Shown here: positions 1 to 11,040 of the stretch, piece after piece
How the letters are laid out: each line of letters starts with the position of its first letter
Numbering within the stretch: the first letter of the stretch is position 1
Assembly: GCF_027943255.1 (NCBI RefSeq)
Contig: NC_072897.1
Coordinates: 23,188,044 to 23,252,043, forward strand
From: Anastrepha obliqua
Lineage: Eukaryota; Arthropoda; Insecta; Diptera; Tephritidae
Direction of reading: 5' to 3'
Length of the DNA stretch: 64,000 nt
Notes under the pieces: generated by a model
Told to the model about the DNA's origin: nothing
The model's input: the letters and a program-made list of their open reading frames with translations, nothing else
Database searches by the model: none
Position numbers and translations under genes: made by a program

Positions 1-665
1 TCCTGATTTGTTAGAATATTTGGGTGAACTAGACCATATTTGGCTGCGACTACATTGTCTTGGATTTGTTCTATTTTACTTTTTATTAACTGAATTTTTG
101 TCATCTGTTGTAAGTACATATGTTGTTGATTTTCTTCGTCTATGAATTTATTTATACTGTTAAGTCCTTTTTCAATTTCTTTCCTATCATCTTGTACAAT
201 ATTTCTTATTTGTTTCATTGCCAAATTAAAATGTTCGTTTATGTGTATTTGTTGATTCAACATTTCGCCCGTTTGTGTTAAATGTTTTTGAATTGTCTGT
301 CTGTCGTCATCGTCCATTGTGCCAAATGTCCATTTTGCCACAGTACCTATTGCGTTTACAAGTCCTCTCTTATGTCTTTCTTCTATTGGTATTAATGTCA
401 TTAACTTATTTCTCGCTTCTAATAATTCTGTTTGTAATACATTTTTGTTAATTGTCTTTACTTGTATAATATTTTCTGTCATTTCATTAATAATATCTTC
501 TATTTGTTTAACGTCAATTATATGGAGTACTATATCTGTATCCTTAACTATTTCCTGAAGTCCTAACTGAATGTCCGAGAATCCTGTTTGGTCTTTTAAC
601 TCAATTGTGGTCAGTTCTCCTTTAATTATCGGTGTCGAGGTCATTATTAGTATGAGTATGGTCAT
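1..665 (-). CDS. env: Errantivirus A envelope gene, 5' portion (cut by window edge)
   Basis: The start codon is at 663-665 and the frame runs off the left edge. The product begins with a short hydrophobic signal peptide and contains the RHKR furin-type cleavage motif followed by GLVNAIGTV, a typical errantiviral fusion-peptide region, then GTMDDDDRQ and helical sequence. In the family this is a membrane glycoprotein related to baculovirus F proteins. The start overlaps the last 44 bases of pol in another frame, the usual errantivirus layout in which env is expressed from a spliced RNA. The same segment of unit B (6,526-7,190) differs by only a few bases. Whether this copy is intact beyond the edge cannot be seen. 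Confidence 0.82.
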   Translation of the reverse strand, partial: MTILILIMTSTPIIKGELTTIELKDQTGFSDIQLGLQEIVKDTDIVLHIIDVKQIEDIINEMTENIIQVKTINKNVLQTELLEARNKLMTLIPIEERHKRGLVNAIGTVAKWTFGTMDDDDRQTIQKHLTQTGEMLNQQIHINEHFNLAMKQIRNIVQDDRKEIEKGLNSINKFIDEENQQHMYLQQMTKIQLIKSKIEQIQDNVVAAKYGLVHPNILTNQ

Positions 666-3600
666 TATCTGTAAATTTATATTGTCTTTTAATGTTGCAT
701 AGATGAATATTTTTTAACAGTCCTTTTTTATATTTAGGTTGTTCTTTGTGCCTAACTGCTTTGTAGTTCTTTATGAATCCCTCACGTCTTTTTTCTTTAT
801 AGTCCTCTCTTTTTAAATTAAGTTTATCAATTTTCTTTCTTTTGCATTCTTCTAAGTTTTGTTTAATTTTTCCTAGATCTAAACGTCCTTCCTGAACGTC
901 TTTTGGTGCACATTTAATACTTGAATGATACCTTTCGTTATAATTTCTGATTGTTCGTTGAATTAATTGTTGGATAGGTAAATTTTTATTAGTTTGGTAC
1001 AAAATCCTAAACTTTTCTGCCATCGTATTATGAAATCTTTCTATATCGGCATTTCCTGTATGGCTGTTGGGCTTAGATAAATGTAATTCTGTTAGAAATT
1101 CCCTTATCCTTATTGTCTTAAATTCATTGTCTGCTATTATTTTATCTAGTTTTCCTATTTTAGTGATATGTTCTTCTAGTTTTTCTATTATAGTCAAGTG
1201 ATTTCTGTCATTCAATGGATACGCTGCGCCAAATTTTGAAAATTTATCTATAGTCGTTAAAAAGGTAAATCCTTTGATTACGTATGTATCCATATGTATG
1301 ATTTGGTTTTTATCTGAAGGAGTTTCTGTGTAATGAAATTTATTTTTAATCGGATGTCGTTCATACTTTACTTGTTGGCAAATGTCACATTGATTAATTA
1401 CCACTTGGATGAGTTCCATGAGTTTTGGAAAATATATTATATTTTTGATTTTATTATAAGTTTCTTGTATGCCAGAGTGCATACTCTCTCTTAGATGATA
1501 CAGTGATATTTGTTTTACTGCTTCCACTTCAGTTTCAATGTCCTGTGCTCTCATGGTGCACTTAGTAAAATTAATCTGGCTATCGTTTGAATACATATCT
1601 ATAAGCTTCTCTTGTACTATATTATAGTTGTGTTCGGATAGTTCCGAATATATCCCTATTTTCCCTTTTGAAATGTATCTTCTAAAAATGTCTCCCATTA
1701 GGTTAAAGTCACTTTCTGCAATAAAAATAATTCTTTTCCCATGTACTTCCTTAAATTCTTCCGTTTTATTATTTGTTAATATTATTTGTGTTTTGTACTT
1801 ATTCACAATTTCTTCTTTTATAAAAAAATGATCACCCAATTCTTCCTCGGCTGAATGTACTGTTGCCATTGTAACATCATCTTCTATATTGTTAACTGAA
1901 AAAAAATTTAAAATATTGGTATTTTCACTCCCCGCTTTTTCTGAAATAGTGTCCTCACAATTTTCTAGTCTACTTAAAAAATCTGTCACTTTATTTTCTT
2001 TTCCTTTTAGGTATTCTATCTCAAATTGGTATTCACCTAATTTTAATAGCCATCGCTGATGCCTGGGTGTAATGTCTTTTCCTTTGTATTTGGAATGGAG
2101 ATATTTAATTGGCTGGTGATCAGTAAGGATTTTAAATTTTTTACCATATATGTAAGGCCTAAAATAATTTACACTCCACATTATTGCTAGGAATTCTTTA
2201 TCCGTTGCAGAATAGTTTTTCTCATGGTTATTTAATGTTCTTGAAGCGTAGTACACTGGGTGACCTTCTTGCGATAGTACTGCACCAATCGCATAGTTAG
2301 ATGCATCCGTTGTCAATGTGAATTGTTTATTGAAATCGGGATAACGTAAAATAGGATGTGTACTTATTAATGTTTTTAACTTTTCGAAAGCTTCAATGTA
2401 TGTTGGGTCTTTTACATTAATTTTTGCGCCTTTCTTTAGGTATTTTGTTATCGGTTGGGCTACTTTCGCATAATCTTTTATGAATTTGCGATAATAACCT
2501 GTTATTCCCAAAAAACTTTTTATCTGTTTTTCGGTTTTGGGTAATTCTAAATTTTGGATAATTGTAATTTTATTTGGGTTTGGTTTCATGCCATCCTTTG
2601 TTAAAATGTGCCCTAAAAATTCTGTTTCTTTTTTAAGAAAATTGCATTTGTCAACTTGTATCTTCAAATTTTTACTTTCGAGAATTTCGAAAATTTCTCT
2701 TATTGCTTTAATATGCTCAGTTAAAGAAGTACTAAAGATTAGTATATCATCTAAGTATACTACACAGGTTTTGTTAATATGATCTCTCAAGATTTCATTC
2801 ATCAGCCGTTGGAATGTGGCTGGCGCATTTTTAAGACCAAATGGCATTCTCGTAAATTCATATAGACCATGAGGAGTTACGAAGGCAGTTTTTTCTCTGT
2901 CTTCCTCCTTTACTAAAATCTGATGATAGCCTTTCTCTAAGTCTAATGTCGTAAAATATTGCGCTCTACCTAATTTGTCTAGAATTGAGTCTATATTGGG
3001 TAAAGGATATTTGTCGTCTAAGGTTATTTCGTTAAGCTTTCTATAGTCGACAACTATTCTATATTTTTTTCGCCTGAATTATCCGTTTTTTTGGGTACGA
3101 CTATAAGTGGGCTTGCATATCTTGAGTGGCTCTTTCTAATTATACCTTGTTTCTCCATTTCTCTGATTTGTTTCCTTACTTCTGCTTCGTGTTGAGGTGG
3201 GTATCTATATAGCTTTGAATAGATTTGCTGTTGTGTAATGGTTTTTATCTCATGCTCAATTTCTGTTGTATTAGTTAATAAATCGCCTTCTCTAAACAAT
3301 AATTTGTTATATCGGTTTAGTAATTTTATAATTTCACTACGTTCTTCATTATTTAAATGATTTAATTGAAGCCTTTCGATTTTAGGATCACCAGTTTCAA
3401 GCTTGTAAATTTGATTAAGTTTATATGGGTTATTAATAATATAAGATATTTGTCCATTTAGTGTTATTTGTCGTTTTTCTATATTTATTTGGGCATTTAA
3501 AAAGTTTAATATATCGATACCTATAATGAAATCATAAGTTCTCCCTTTTAATGGGGTGATCTTCCAACGAATCCTGGCATTGTTAGGTAAATTAAATTGC

Positions 3601-3790
3601 TCCGGGCTTTTTGTGTGTACTTCATAATTTATTGTATCTTTATTTGTTAATGTACTAAATGTTATGGGATATTTTAATTTATATATATCAAAATCATTTA
3701 TTTCCTTATTAATTAAACTCAGCTGGCACCTGTATCTATTAGTGCTACGTATTCTTTATTTACGATCTTTAATGTTATCTTTGGCAGGCA
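622..3790 (-). pseudogene. pol: Errantivirus A pol (protease, RT, RNase H, integrase), frameshifted
   Basis: Domains in minus-strand order: aspartic protease with DTGAS at 3,722-3,736; reverse transcriptase with the catalytic YLDD at 2,746-2,757; RNase H with TTDAS, DKEF and TDHQ (about 2,340-2,100); integrase zinc finger H-H-C-C (about 1,510-1,380); integrase core with an HMD, a later ADNEF and an acidic residue in ADIERF (about 1,290-1,020). The frame from RT motif onward (2,847 to 622) is open for 741 codons. Two breaks lie upstream: the frame changes just after the protease motif near 3,721, and again at a run of seven T at 3,064-3,070. The second break is also present in unit B. The gene follows gag in a different frame, as expected for ribosomal frameshift expression. 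Confident family call; not functional as it stands. Confidence 0.9.
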
Positions 3791-4956
3791 TTCAGTGGCT
3801 GCCTCGTAAAAAAAATGGTATTATTAATTTCAGGTCCTTCTGGGCTTTGCCTACCTAAATTTAAGCGATCTTGGCCAAACTTATGATTAGGGTGTCCTGC
3901 CACTCGAGGATTGTTATAACACCTTTCAATATTGTCCACTTCCATGGGTTCCGTGCGGTTTTGTCTAGGCGGTTGCCAGCGAACTTGGTTGGAATACGGC
4001 CTAGCGTGTCCCATTTGTGGCACACGTTGGAACTGTCTTGGGGTGTTATTATTTCTTGCGTCATTTTGGAATCTGTATCTTCCTGAATTATTTAAAGGAT
4101 TATTAAAAGCGTTTTGCTCTTCGCGCCTATAAAAATCATTAGTCCACTTATTTCTTTCTTGAAATTGTCGGTTATTTCTTTCATCCCTATTTTGATTATT
4201 ATATGTCCTATTCTGATTATTATACGATGTTTTATTATGAAATTGTCCTTTATGTTTTTCTTCTCTTCCGAATTTCTTGTATTCGGGTCTTATGCACGTG
4301 TCTTCAAACCTTCTTTGATTCATTATATACAAAATATCTTTTAATTGTCTTTGTTCTTAAATTTTGTCGCGTAATGTCCCATGGGTCATCTCTTTTATAG
4401 TATTCACTAACAAGCTGTCTATGTTTCTCAAGTCTATGCCAAGTTCACCATTATAATATACTATTAACTCGTCAGTTTTATACTTAATATTCTGAATTGC
4501 AGTAATTAACTCACTCACCGTATTGACTCGTAAATTGGCAACTTGCTTGTAGATTTCATGAGGCTCTGTGTCTGGTTTATACCTCAATTTCAGTGTGTCT
4601 TTAATTAGTTTCCAGTTGTCCGGTTCCGGGATGTTGATGATTGTGCTTTTAGCGTCTCCTTGGATTGTTTTGTAGTATATGGTTCTTACTGCTTCTTTTC
4701 TCTGTCCTTCATCTTCGAGCGTTGATATTAAATATTCCACGCTGCTGAAGAATGAGTTTATTGTTGTGTCTCCGTGTCCTGTAAATGCTGGAAGGTGGTT
4801 GATGTTCTTCAGTGTTCTGTCCAGTCTGTGTTGATCTTGTTGTTGCCTTTGTTGTAGATCTAGGTAGGCCAATCTTAGTTGCTCGAGTTGTTCCTCCCTT
4901 CGTGCGAGCTGCTCTACTAGATCTACCGGTGCCATTTCTTGTTGGGCCTGCTCCAT
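3775..4956 (-). pseudogene. gag: Errantivirus A gag, one in-frame stop
   Basis: Gag is the capsid/nucleocapsid precursor. It starts at the ATG at 4,954-4,956 (MEQAQQEMAPVD). The first 199 codons contain a coiled-coil-like Q/E/L-rich segment and a capsid-like region with LPAFTG, WKLIKDTL and LRYKPDTE. A single TAA at 4,357-4,359 interrupts the frame, which then continues in the same phase to a natural stop at 3,775. The C-terminal part is rich in N, Q and R with RTEPMEVDN and no CCHC zinc knuckle, which fits errantiviral gags. Full length would be about 390 codons, close to the family norm. Unit B has lost this gene entirely through the deletion ending at 10,213. Confidence 0.85.
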
Positions 4957-5036
4957 CCTTCTCTTATCAAATTCCTTCTGCCTGGCTTGCCGAGTTTTGT
5001 ACTTTTCTTGTAGCTTTTCACTTGATTATCGTTTAG

Positions 5037-5406
5037 TGGCTAGTACACGAATTTCTGTGTATTCACTGCACTATTGAATAACCCTATATTTTGTGGTGTC
5101 CACTGTTCTTTGTAATGAAGAATTGTTCACTGCACTTTATCGTTAGTGGTGTTCAATTTTTCTTTTTATTGAATCAATGTTCACTGCACTTTATTTTTAG
5201 TGGTGTTCACTTTTTCTTTTTATTGAATCAATGTTCACTGCACTTTATCTTTTAGGTTATACGTATGTTAAGTTATACCCTGGAGGGTCCGGTCAACTCC
5301 TGAGTTGGCTACGGGTTCGCAGGATTAGGATTTGGGTGTTATAAAAAATTTTAGTTTATTCACCGCACGTATTTCGTTTCACTGGATCCTTTTACTTTTT
5401 AAGGGA
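5037..5406 (-). other. Errantivirus A untranslated leader with tandem repeats
   Basis: Non-coding leader between the primer binding site and gag. It contains a 54-bp tandem repeat (units starting at 5,124, 5,178 and 5,232, the third partial) built on GTTCACTGCACTTTAT. Degenerate pieces of the TTCACTGCACT motif continue towards gag. In gypsy itself this region carries the Su(Hw) insulator repeats. The motif here is different, so an insulator role is only a possibility. Confidence 0.7.
5124..5250. repeat. 54-bp tandem repeat, about 2.3 copies, in errantivirus leader
   Basis: Two full units and a partial third, differing by a few substitutions. Each has a GTTCACTGCACTT core followed by a T-rich tract and ATTGAATCA. 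The repeats lie directly downstream of the primer binding site in the element's sense. Confidence 0.85.
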
Positions 5407-5423
5407 TCCTACCGACTGCGCCA
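5407..5423 (-). other. Primer binding site, tRNA-Ser type
   Basis: The minus strand reads TGGCGCAGTCGGTAGGA directly after the LTR end. This is the tRNA-Ser primer site known from 17.6 and 297, and it fixes the element's orientation and the inner end of the LTR. Confidence 0.85.
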
Positions 5424-5630
5424 ATTTTGTATTCTACTCAAGCGGGAGAGAAAAAAAATAAAAGAAAGAACATATTTTACTTTTGCCTTTAAGGGCTTCT
5501 CAACAACTGATTTATTATATTTTCAATTATTACATTTAGACTTAAACTAATATACATATGTATTTGCTTACTTTGCATTTAATATTTAATTTTACAAAAT
5601 TGTTGTCAATATCTTATTCAGCATTTCCTT
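5424..5630 (-). repeat. Shared LTR between errantivirus units B and A
   Basis: The LTR lies between the env stop of unit B (5,692) and the primer site of unit A (5,407-5,423). It serves as the 3' LTR of B and the 5' LTR of A. The inner end is firm. The outer end is placed near the purine-rich tract GTGTGGGAAAGGAAA on the minus strand (about 5,621-5,635) and is uncertain by tens of bases. The minus strand has an AATAAA near 5,515. Part of a second copy is at 10,214-10,275, next to the env end of unit C. Confidence 0.7.
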
Positions 5631-5691
5631 TCCCACACTTTTTCAAGTAAGTCAAACTGTTGCAAAACAGGAAATGCGTTTCCAATTACTT

Positions 5692-7190
5692 TTACTTATT
5701 GTTCATTGTTTTATTTACAAACTCATCAATTTCGTCTGTTTTACAATGTGAATTTGTCTTTGAAATTGAATATGTAACTTCTCCCCCCTTTAGATTAGAA
5801 TTCTCCTGAATTCTTTTATTTAGATTTATTTTAATATATTTTAGTTTTGTTCTCCAAATGACAATTATTAATATTATTGTTAAAATTAGAAAGAAATTAC
5901 ACCCGTATATGATTTTGTTATGAATTTTCAAATTAGATATATTTTTGAAATTTATTTTATTCTCTTCATCTATTTGTTCGAATGTAAGTTTTTCTGTAAA
6001 ATTCTTTATATTGTCATATTGCAATCTCATAATATTTCCTTCGAGTCTTTCAATCCAATTAAAGTAATAATAATCATTAATTTTTATTGAACAATTGTTA
6101 AATTGGATTGCGTAATTTCCGTTCAAAACAGTGTCATTTATGTTACATGTGTTATTTACAAATAAATTGAATGCATTTTTAACTAGGACTGTTTTTTCGT
6201 CTAGTGCTATAATTTCTAATTCTTTACTTGATATTAATTTATATTACAATTTTTTGTTATTATACAATGAGTGCTGGGTTTTAGTTGTCTGAAATGTTTA
6301 TTTTCTTCAAATTTCATAATTTTATCTTTATAAGTAAAAACTTCCTCTATTTCTGCTTCTATTTCTTTTTTATTCTTATTTGGTAGTGGTACAATTTTTC
6401 TTATTTTTATTTTTATGAATGATTTTGGAATTTTAATGCTTAATATTAGATAGGTATTATTAAAAGTTGCTATTCCTAGTTGTAAATATTTTAATTTATT
6501 GAAATCAATGTCATAATTGGTAATTTCCTGATTTGTTAGAATATTTGGGTGAACTAGACCATATTTGGCTGCGACTACATTGTCTTGGATTTGTTCTATT
6601 TTACTTTTTATTAACTGAATTTTTGTCATCTGTTGTAAGTACATATGTTGTTGATTTTCTTCGTCTATGAATTTATTTATACTGTTAAGTCCTTTTTCAA
6701 TTTCTTTCCTATCATCTTGTACAATATTTCTTAATTGTTTCATTGCCAAATTAAAATTTTCGTTTATGTGTATTTGTTGATTCAACATTTCGCCCGTTTG
6801 TGTTAAATGTTTTTGAATTGTCTGTCTGTCGTCATCGTCCATTGTGCCAAATGTCCATTTTGCCACAGTACCTATTGCGTTTACAAGTCCTCTCTTATGT
6901 CTTTCTTCTATTGGTATTAATGTCATTAACTTATTTCTCGCTTCTAATAATTCTGTTTGTAATACATTTTTGTTAATTGTCTTTACTTGTATAATATTTT
7001 CTGTCATTTCATTAATAATATCTTCTATTTGTTTAACGTCAATTATATGGAGTACTATATCTGTATCCTTAACTATTTCCTGAAGTCCTAACTGAATGTC
7101 CGAGAATCCTGTTTGGTCTTTTAACTCAATTGTGGTCAGTTCTCCTTTAATTATCGGTGTCGAGGTCATTATTAGTATGAGTATGGTCAT
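5692..7190 (-). pseudogene. env: Errantivirus B envelope gene, frameshifted near the middle
   Basis: The 5' part (7,190 to 6,234) is open for 318 codons with a signal peptide, RHKR cleavage motif and fusion-peptide-like segment. The frame is then lost at about 6,234. The remaining part reads in another frame and ends at 5,692. That part has several N-glycosylation-type sites and one strong hydrophobic segment (FFLILTIILIIVIW) matching the C-terminal membrane anchor, followed by a short cytoplasmic tail. The whole would be of normal errantivirus env length. It is the most complete env in the left array. The break could be a real mutation or a base-calling error; no second copy of this stretch exists in the window to decide. 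Confidence 0.85.
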
Positions 7191-10100
7191 TATCTGTAAA
7201 TTTATATTGTCTTTTAATGTTGCATGGATGAATATTTTTTAACAGTCCTTTTTTATATTTAGGTTGTTCTTTGTGCCTAACTGCTTTGTAGTTCTTTATG
7301 AATCCCTCACGTCTTTTTTCTTTATAGTCCTCTCTTTTTAAATTAAGTTTATCAATTTTCTTTCTTTTGCATTCTTCTAAGTTTTGTTTAATTTTTCATA
7401 GATCTAAACGTCCTTCCTGAACGTCTTTTGGTGCACATTTAATACTTGAATGATACCTTTCGTTATAATTTCTGATTGTTCGTTGAATTAATTGTTGGAT
7501 AGGTAAATTTTTATTAGTTTGGTACAAAATCCTAAACTTTTCTGCCATCGTATTATGAAATCTTTCTATATCGGCATTTCCTGTATGGCTGTTGGGCTTA
7601 GATAAATGTAATTCGATTCCTTATTCTGTTAGAAATTCCCTTATCCTTATTGTCTTAAATTCATTGTCTGCTATTATTTTATCTAGTTTTCCTATTTTAG
7701 TGATATGTTCTTCTAGTTTTTCTATTATAGTCAAGTGATTTCTGTCATTCAATGGATACGCTGCGCCAAATTTTGAAAATTTATCTATAGTCGTTAAAAA
7801 GGTAAATCCTTTGATTACGTATGTATCCATATGTATGATTTGGTTTTTATCTGAAGGAGTTTCTGTGTAATGAAATTTATTTTTAATCGGATGTCGTTCA
7901 TACTTTACTTGTTGGCAAATGTCACATTGATTAATTACCACTTGGATGAGTTCCATGAGTTTTGGAAAATATATTATATTTTTGATTTTATTATAAGTTT
8001 CTTGTATGCCAGAGTGCATACTCTCTCTTAGATGATACAGTGATATTTGTTTTACTGCTTCCACTTCAGTTTCAATGTCCTGTGCTCTCATGGTGCACTT
8101 AGTAAAATTAATCTGGCTATCGTTTGAATACATATCTATAAGCTTCTCTTGTACTATATTATAGTTGTGTTCGGATAGTTCCGAATATATCCCTATTTTC
8201 CCTTTTGAAATGTATCTTCTAAAAATGTCTCCCATTAGGTTAAAGTCACTTTCTGCAATAAAAATAATTCTTTTCCCATGTACTTCCTTAAATTCTTCCG
8301 TTTTATTATTTGTTAATATTATTTGTGTTTTGTACTTATTCACAATTTCTTCTTTTATAAAAAAATGATCACCCAATTCTTCCTCGGCTGAATGTACTGT
8401 TGCCATTGTAACATCATCTTCTATATTGTTAACTGAAAAAAAATTTAAAATATTGGTATTTTCACTCCCCGCTTTTTCTGAAATAGTGTCCTCACAATTT
8501 TCTAGTCTACTTAAAAAATCTATCACTTTATTTTCTTTTCCTTTTAGGTATTCTATCTCAAATTGGTATTCACCTAATTTTAATAGCCATCGCTGATGCC
8601 TGGGTGTAATGTCTTTTCCTTTGTATTTGGAATGGAGATATTTAATTGGCTGGTGATCAGTAAGGATTTTAAATTTTTTACCATATATGTAAGGCCTAAA
8701 ATAATTTACACTCCACATTATTGCTAGGAATTCTTTATCCGTTGCAGAATAGTTTTTCTCATGGTTATTTAATGTTCTTGAAGCGTAGTACACTGGGTGA
8801 CCTTCTTGCGATAGTACTGCACCAATCGCATAGTTAGATGCATCCGTTGTCAATGTGAATTGTTTATTGAAATCGGGATAACGTAAAATAGGATGTGTAC
8901 TTATTAATGTTTTTAACTTTTCGAAAGCTTCAATGTATGTTGGGTCTTTTACATTAATTTTTGCGCCTTTCTTTAGGTATTTTGTTATCGGTTGGGCTAC
9001 TTTCGCATAATCTTTTATGAATTTGCGATAATAACCTGTTATTCCCAAAAAACTTTTTATCTGTTTTTCGGTTTTGGGTAATTCTAAATTTTGGATAATT
9101 GTAATTTTATTTGGGTTTGGTTTCATGCCATCCTTTGTTAAAATGTGCCCTAAAAATTCTGTTTCTTTTTTAAGAAAATTGCATTTGTCAACTTGTATCT
9201 TCAAATTTTTACTTTCGAGAATTTCGAAAATTTCTCTTATTGCTTTAATATGCTCAGTTAAAGAAGTACTAAAGATTAGTATATCATCTAAGTATACTAC
9301 ACAGGTTTTGTTAATATGATCTCTCAAGATTTCATTCATCAGCCGTTGGAATGTGGCTGGCGCATTTTTAAGACCAAATGGCATTCTCGTAAATTCATAT
9401 AGACCATGAGGAGTTACGAAGGCAGTTTTTTCTCTGTCTTCCTCCTTTACTAAAATCTGATGATAGCCTTTCTCTAAGTCTAATGTCGTAAAATATTGCG
9501 CTCTACCTAATTTGTCTAGAATTGAGTCTATATTGGGTAAAGGATATTTGTCGTCTAAGGTTATTTCGTTAAGCTTTCTATAGTCGACAACTATTCTATA
9601 TTTTTTTCGCCTGAATTATCCGTTTTTTTGGGTACGACTATAAGTGGGCTTGCATATCTTGAGTGGCTCTTTCTAATTATACCTTGTTCCTCCATTTCTC
9701 TGATCTGTTTCCTTACTTCTGCTTCGTGTTGAGGTGGGTATCTATATAGCTTTGAATAGATTTGCTGTTGTGTAATGGTTTTTATCTCATGCTCAATTTC
9801 TGTTGTATTAGTTAATAAATCGCCTTCTCTAAACAATAATTTGTTATATCGGTTTAGTAATTTTATAATTTCACTACGTTCTTCATTATTTAAATGATTT
9901 AATTGAAGCCTTTCGATTTTAGGATCACCAGTTTCAAGCATGTAAATTTGATTAAGTTTATATGGGTTATTAATAAAATAAGATATTTGTCCATTTAGTG
10001 TTATTTGTCGTTTTTCTATATTTATTTGGGCATTTAAAAAGTTTAATATATCGATACCTACAATGAAATCATAAGTTCTCCCTTTTAATGGGGTGATCTT

Positions 10101-10213
10101 CCAACGAATCCTGGCATTGTTAGGTAAATTAAATTGCTCCGGGCTTTTTGTGTGTACTTCATAATTTATTGTATCTTTATTTGTTAATGTACTAAATGTT
10201 ATGGGATATTTAT
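7147..10213 (-). pseudogene. pol: Errantivirus B pol, truncated and with stops
   Basis: Same domain order as unit A, without gag and without the start of the protease. Breaks: the seven-T run at 9,601-9,607 (identical position to unit A); a 12-bp insertion near 7,610-7,621 that adds an in-frame stop in the integrase core; a TGA at 7,396-7,398 in the integrase C-terminal region where unit A has a glycine codon. At 10,213 the protease coding sequence jumps straight into LTR sequence equivalent to position 5,573, so about 1.9 kb (protease start, gag, leader, primer site, part of the LTR) is deleted. The RT motif YLDD and RNase H are still readable. Confidence 0.9.
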
Positions 10214-10418
10214 GCATTTAATATTTAATTTTACAAAATTGTTGTCAATATCTTATTCAGCATTTCCTTTCCCACACTTTTTCAAGTAAGTCAAACTGTT
10301 GCAAAACAGGAAATGCGTTTCCAATTACTTTTACTTATTGTTCATTGTTTTATTTACAAACTCATCAATTTCGTCTGTTTTACAATGTGAATTTGTCTTT
10401 GAAATTGAATATGTAACT
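10214..10418 (-). pseudogene. Errantivirus C remnant: LTR start and env 3' end
   Basis: Identical to 5,573-5,778 of the A/B junction: start of the LTR, purine tract, env stop and the last env codons. It ends abruptly at 10,418, where CR sequence begins. It shows that a third unit once stood upstream of B. Confidence 0.8.
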
Positions 10419-10423
10419 AGCGC

Positions 10424-11040
10424 ATACATATCTACGTAGACATCACAAACCTTTTGATCACAACGCAGGCGCAGAAATAAACGCTCTGCGTAATTATCCT
10501 CTCCACGTGACTCGCCATCAAATCTCGGCGCAAATTTTTTTTTTCGTTTAAAAAAATTTTTCTTTTAATGAATTCGTAGAAAAATTTGTAATAAATTTTA
10601 TGTATCCGCTTATCATTTCAAAAGTAACAAAATGGCAAAAAAATAAGCAGTCGAAGAAATAAACGCACCGCCTATTTTTCCTCGCCGCATGTTAGACTCG
10701 ATTTCCATTCCCGGCGCAAACTTTTTTTTATAAATTTTTTTTTTAATTCGCTTTTTTTTTAATGTAATTGAAAAAAAATTATGTAATAAATTTTACGTAT
10801 TCGCTTATTATTTCAAAAATACGAAAATACTAAAAATTTAATTGGTTTAATGTCGAGGTGAGAAATGTGTTCTGTGTTGAGGTGAAAGATGAGTGGTTTT
10901 TCTAATTTTTGTGTGGGCAAAAGTCAGTGAGGCCGAGAGTTGATGGCGAGTCACGTGGGGAGGATAAATACGCAGAGCGTTTATTTCTGTGCCTGCGTTG
11001 TGAACAAAAGGTTTGTGATGTCTACGTAGATACATACATA
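10424..11040. repeat. Inverted repeat with about 105-bp arms
   Basis: The left arm (10,424-10,530) and right arm (10,932-11,040) are reverse complements with few mismatches, including CTACGTAGACATCAC, GCGCAGAAATAAACGC and CACGTGACTCGCC. The loop holds long T and A runs and a second tRNA-like block. In CR2 the same sequence is present in one orientation only, so the inverted arrangement is special to this copy. Confidence 0.8.

Larger units (their letters stand above)
1..10418 (-). mobile_element. Tandem errantivirus (Ty3/gypsy, 17.6/297-like) array, units A, B and remnant C
   Basis: Positions 1-5,570 and 6,526-10,213 are nearly identical copies of the same minus-strand retrovirus-like element, offset by 6,525 to 6,537 bases. 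Reading the minus strand, unit C supplies only an env 3' end and LTR start (10,214-10,418), unit B supplies pol and env, one LTR follows (about 5,424-5,630), and unit A begins with its primer binding site, leader, gag, pol and env, which leaves the window at position 1. Each pair of neighbours shares one LTR instead of having two plus flanking host DNA. The gag-pol-env order, the env overlap with the end of pol and the tRNA-Ser-type primer site are those of the 17.6/297/tom branch of gypsy-group errantiviruses. All coding regions are damaged. Confidence 0.92.

Noticed and set aside
319..558. Plus-strand open frame (repeated at 6,844-7,083)
   Set aside because: Antisense shadow of the errantivirus env gene; the duplication only mirrors units A and B.
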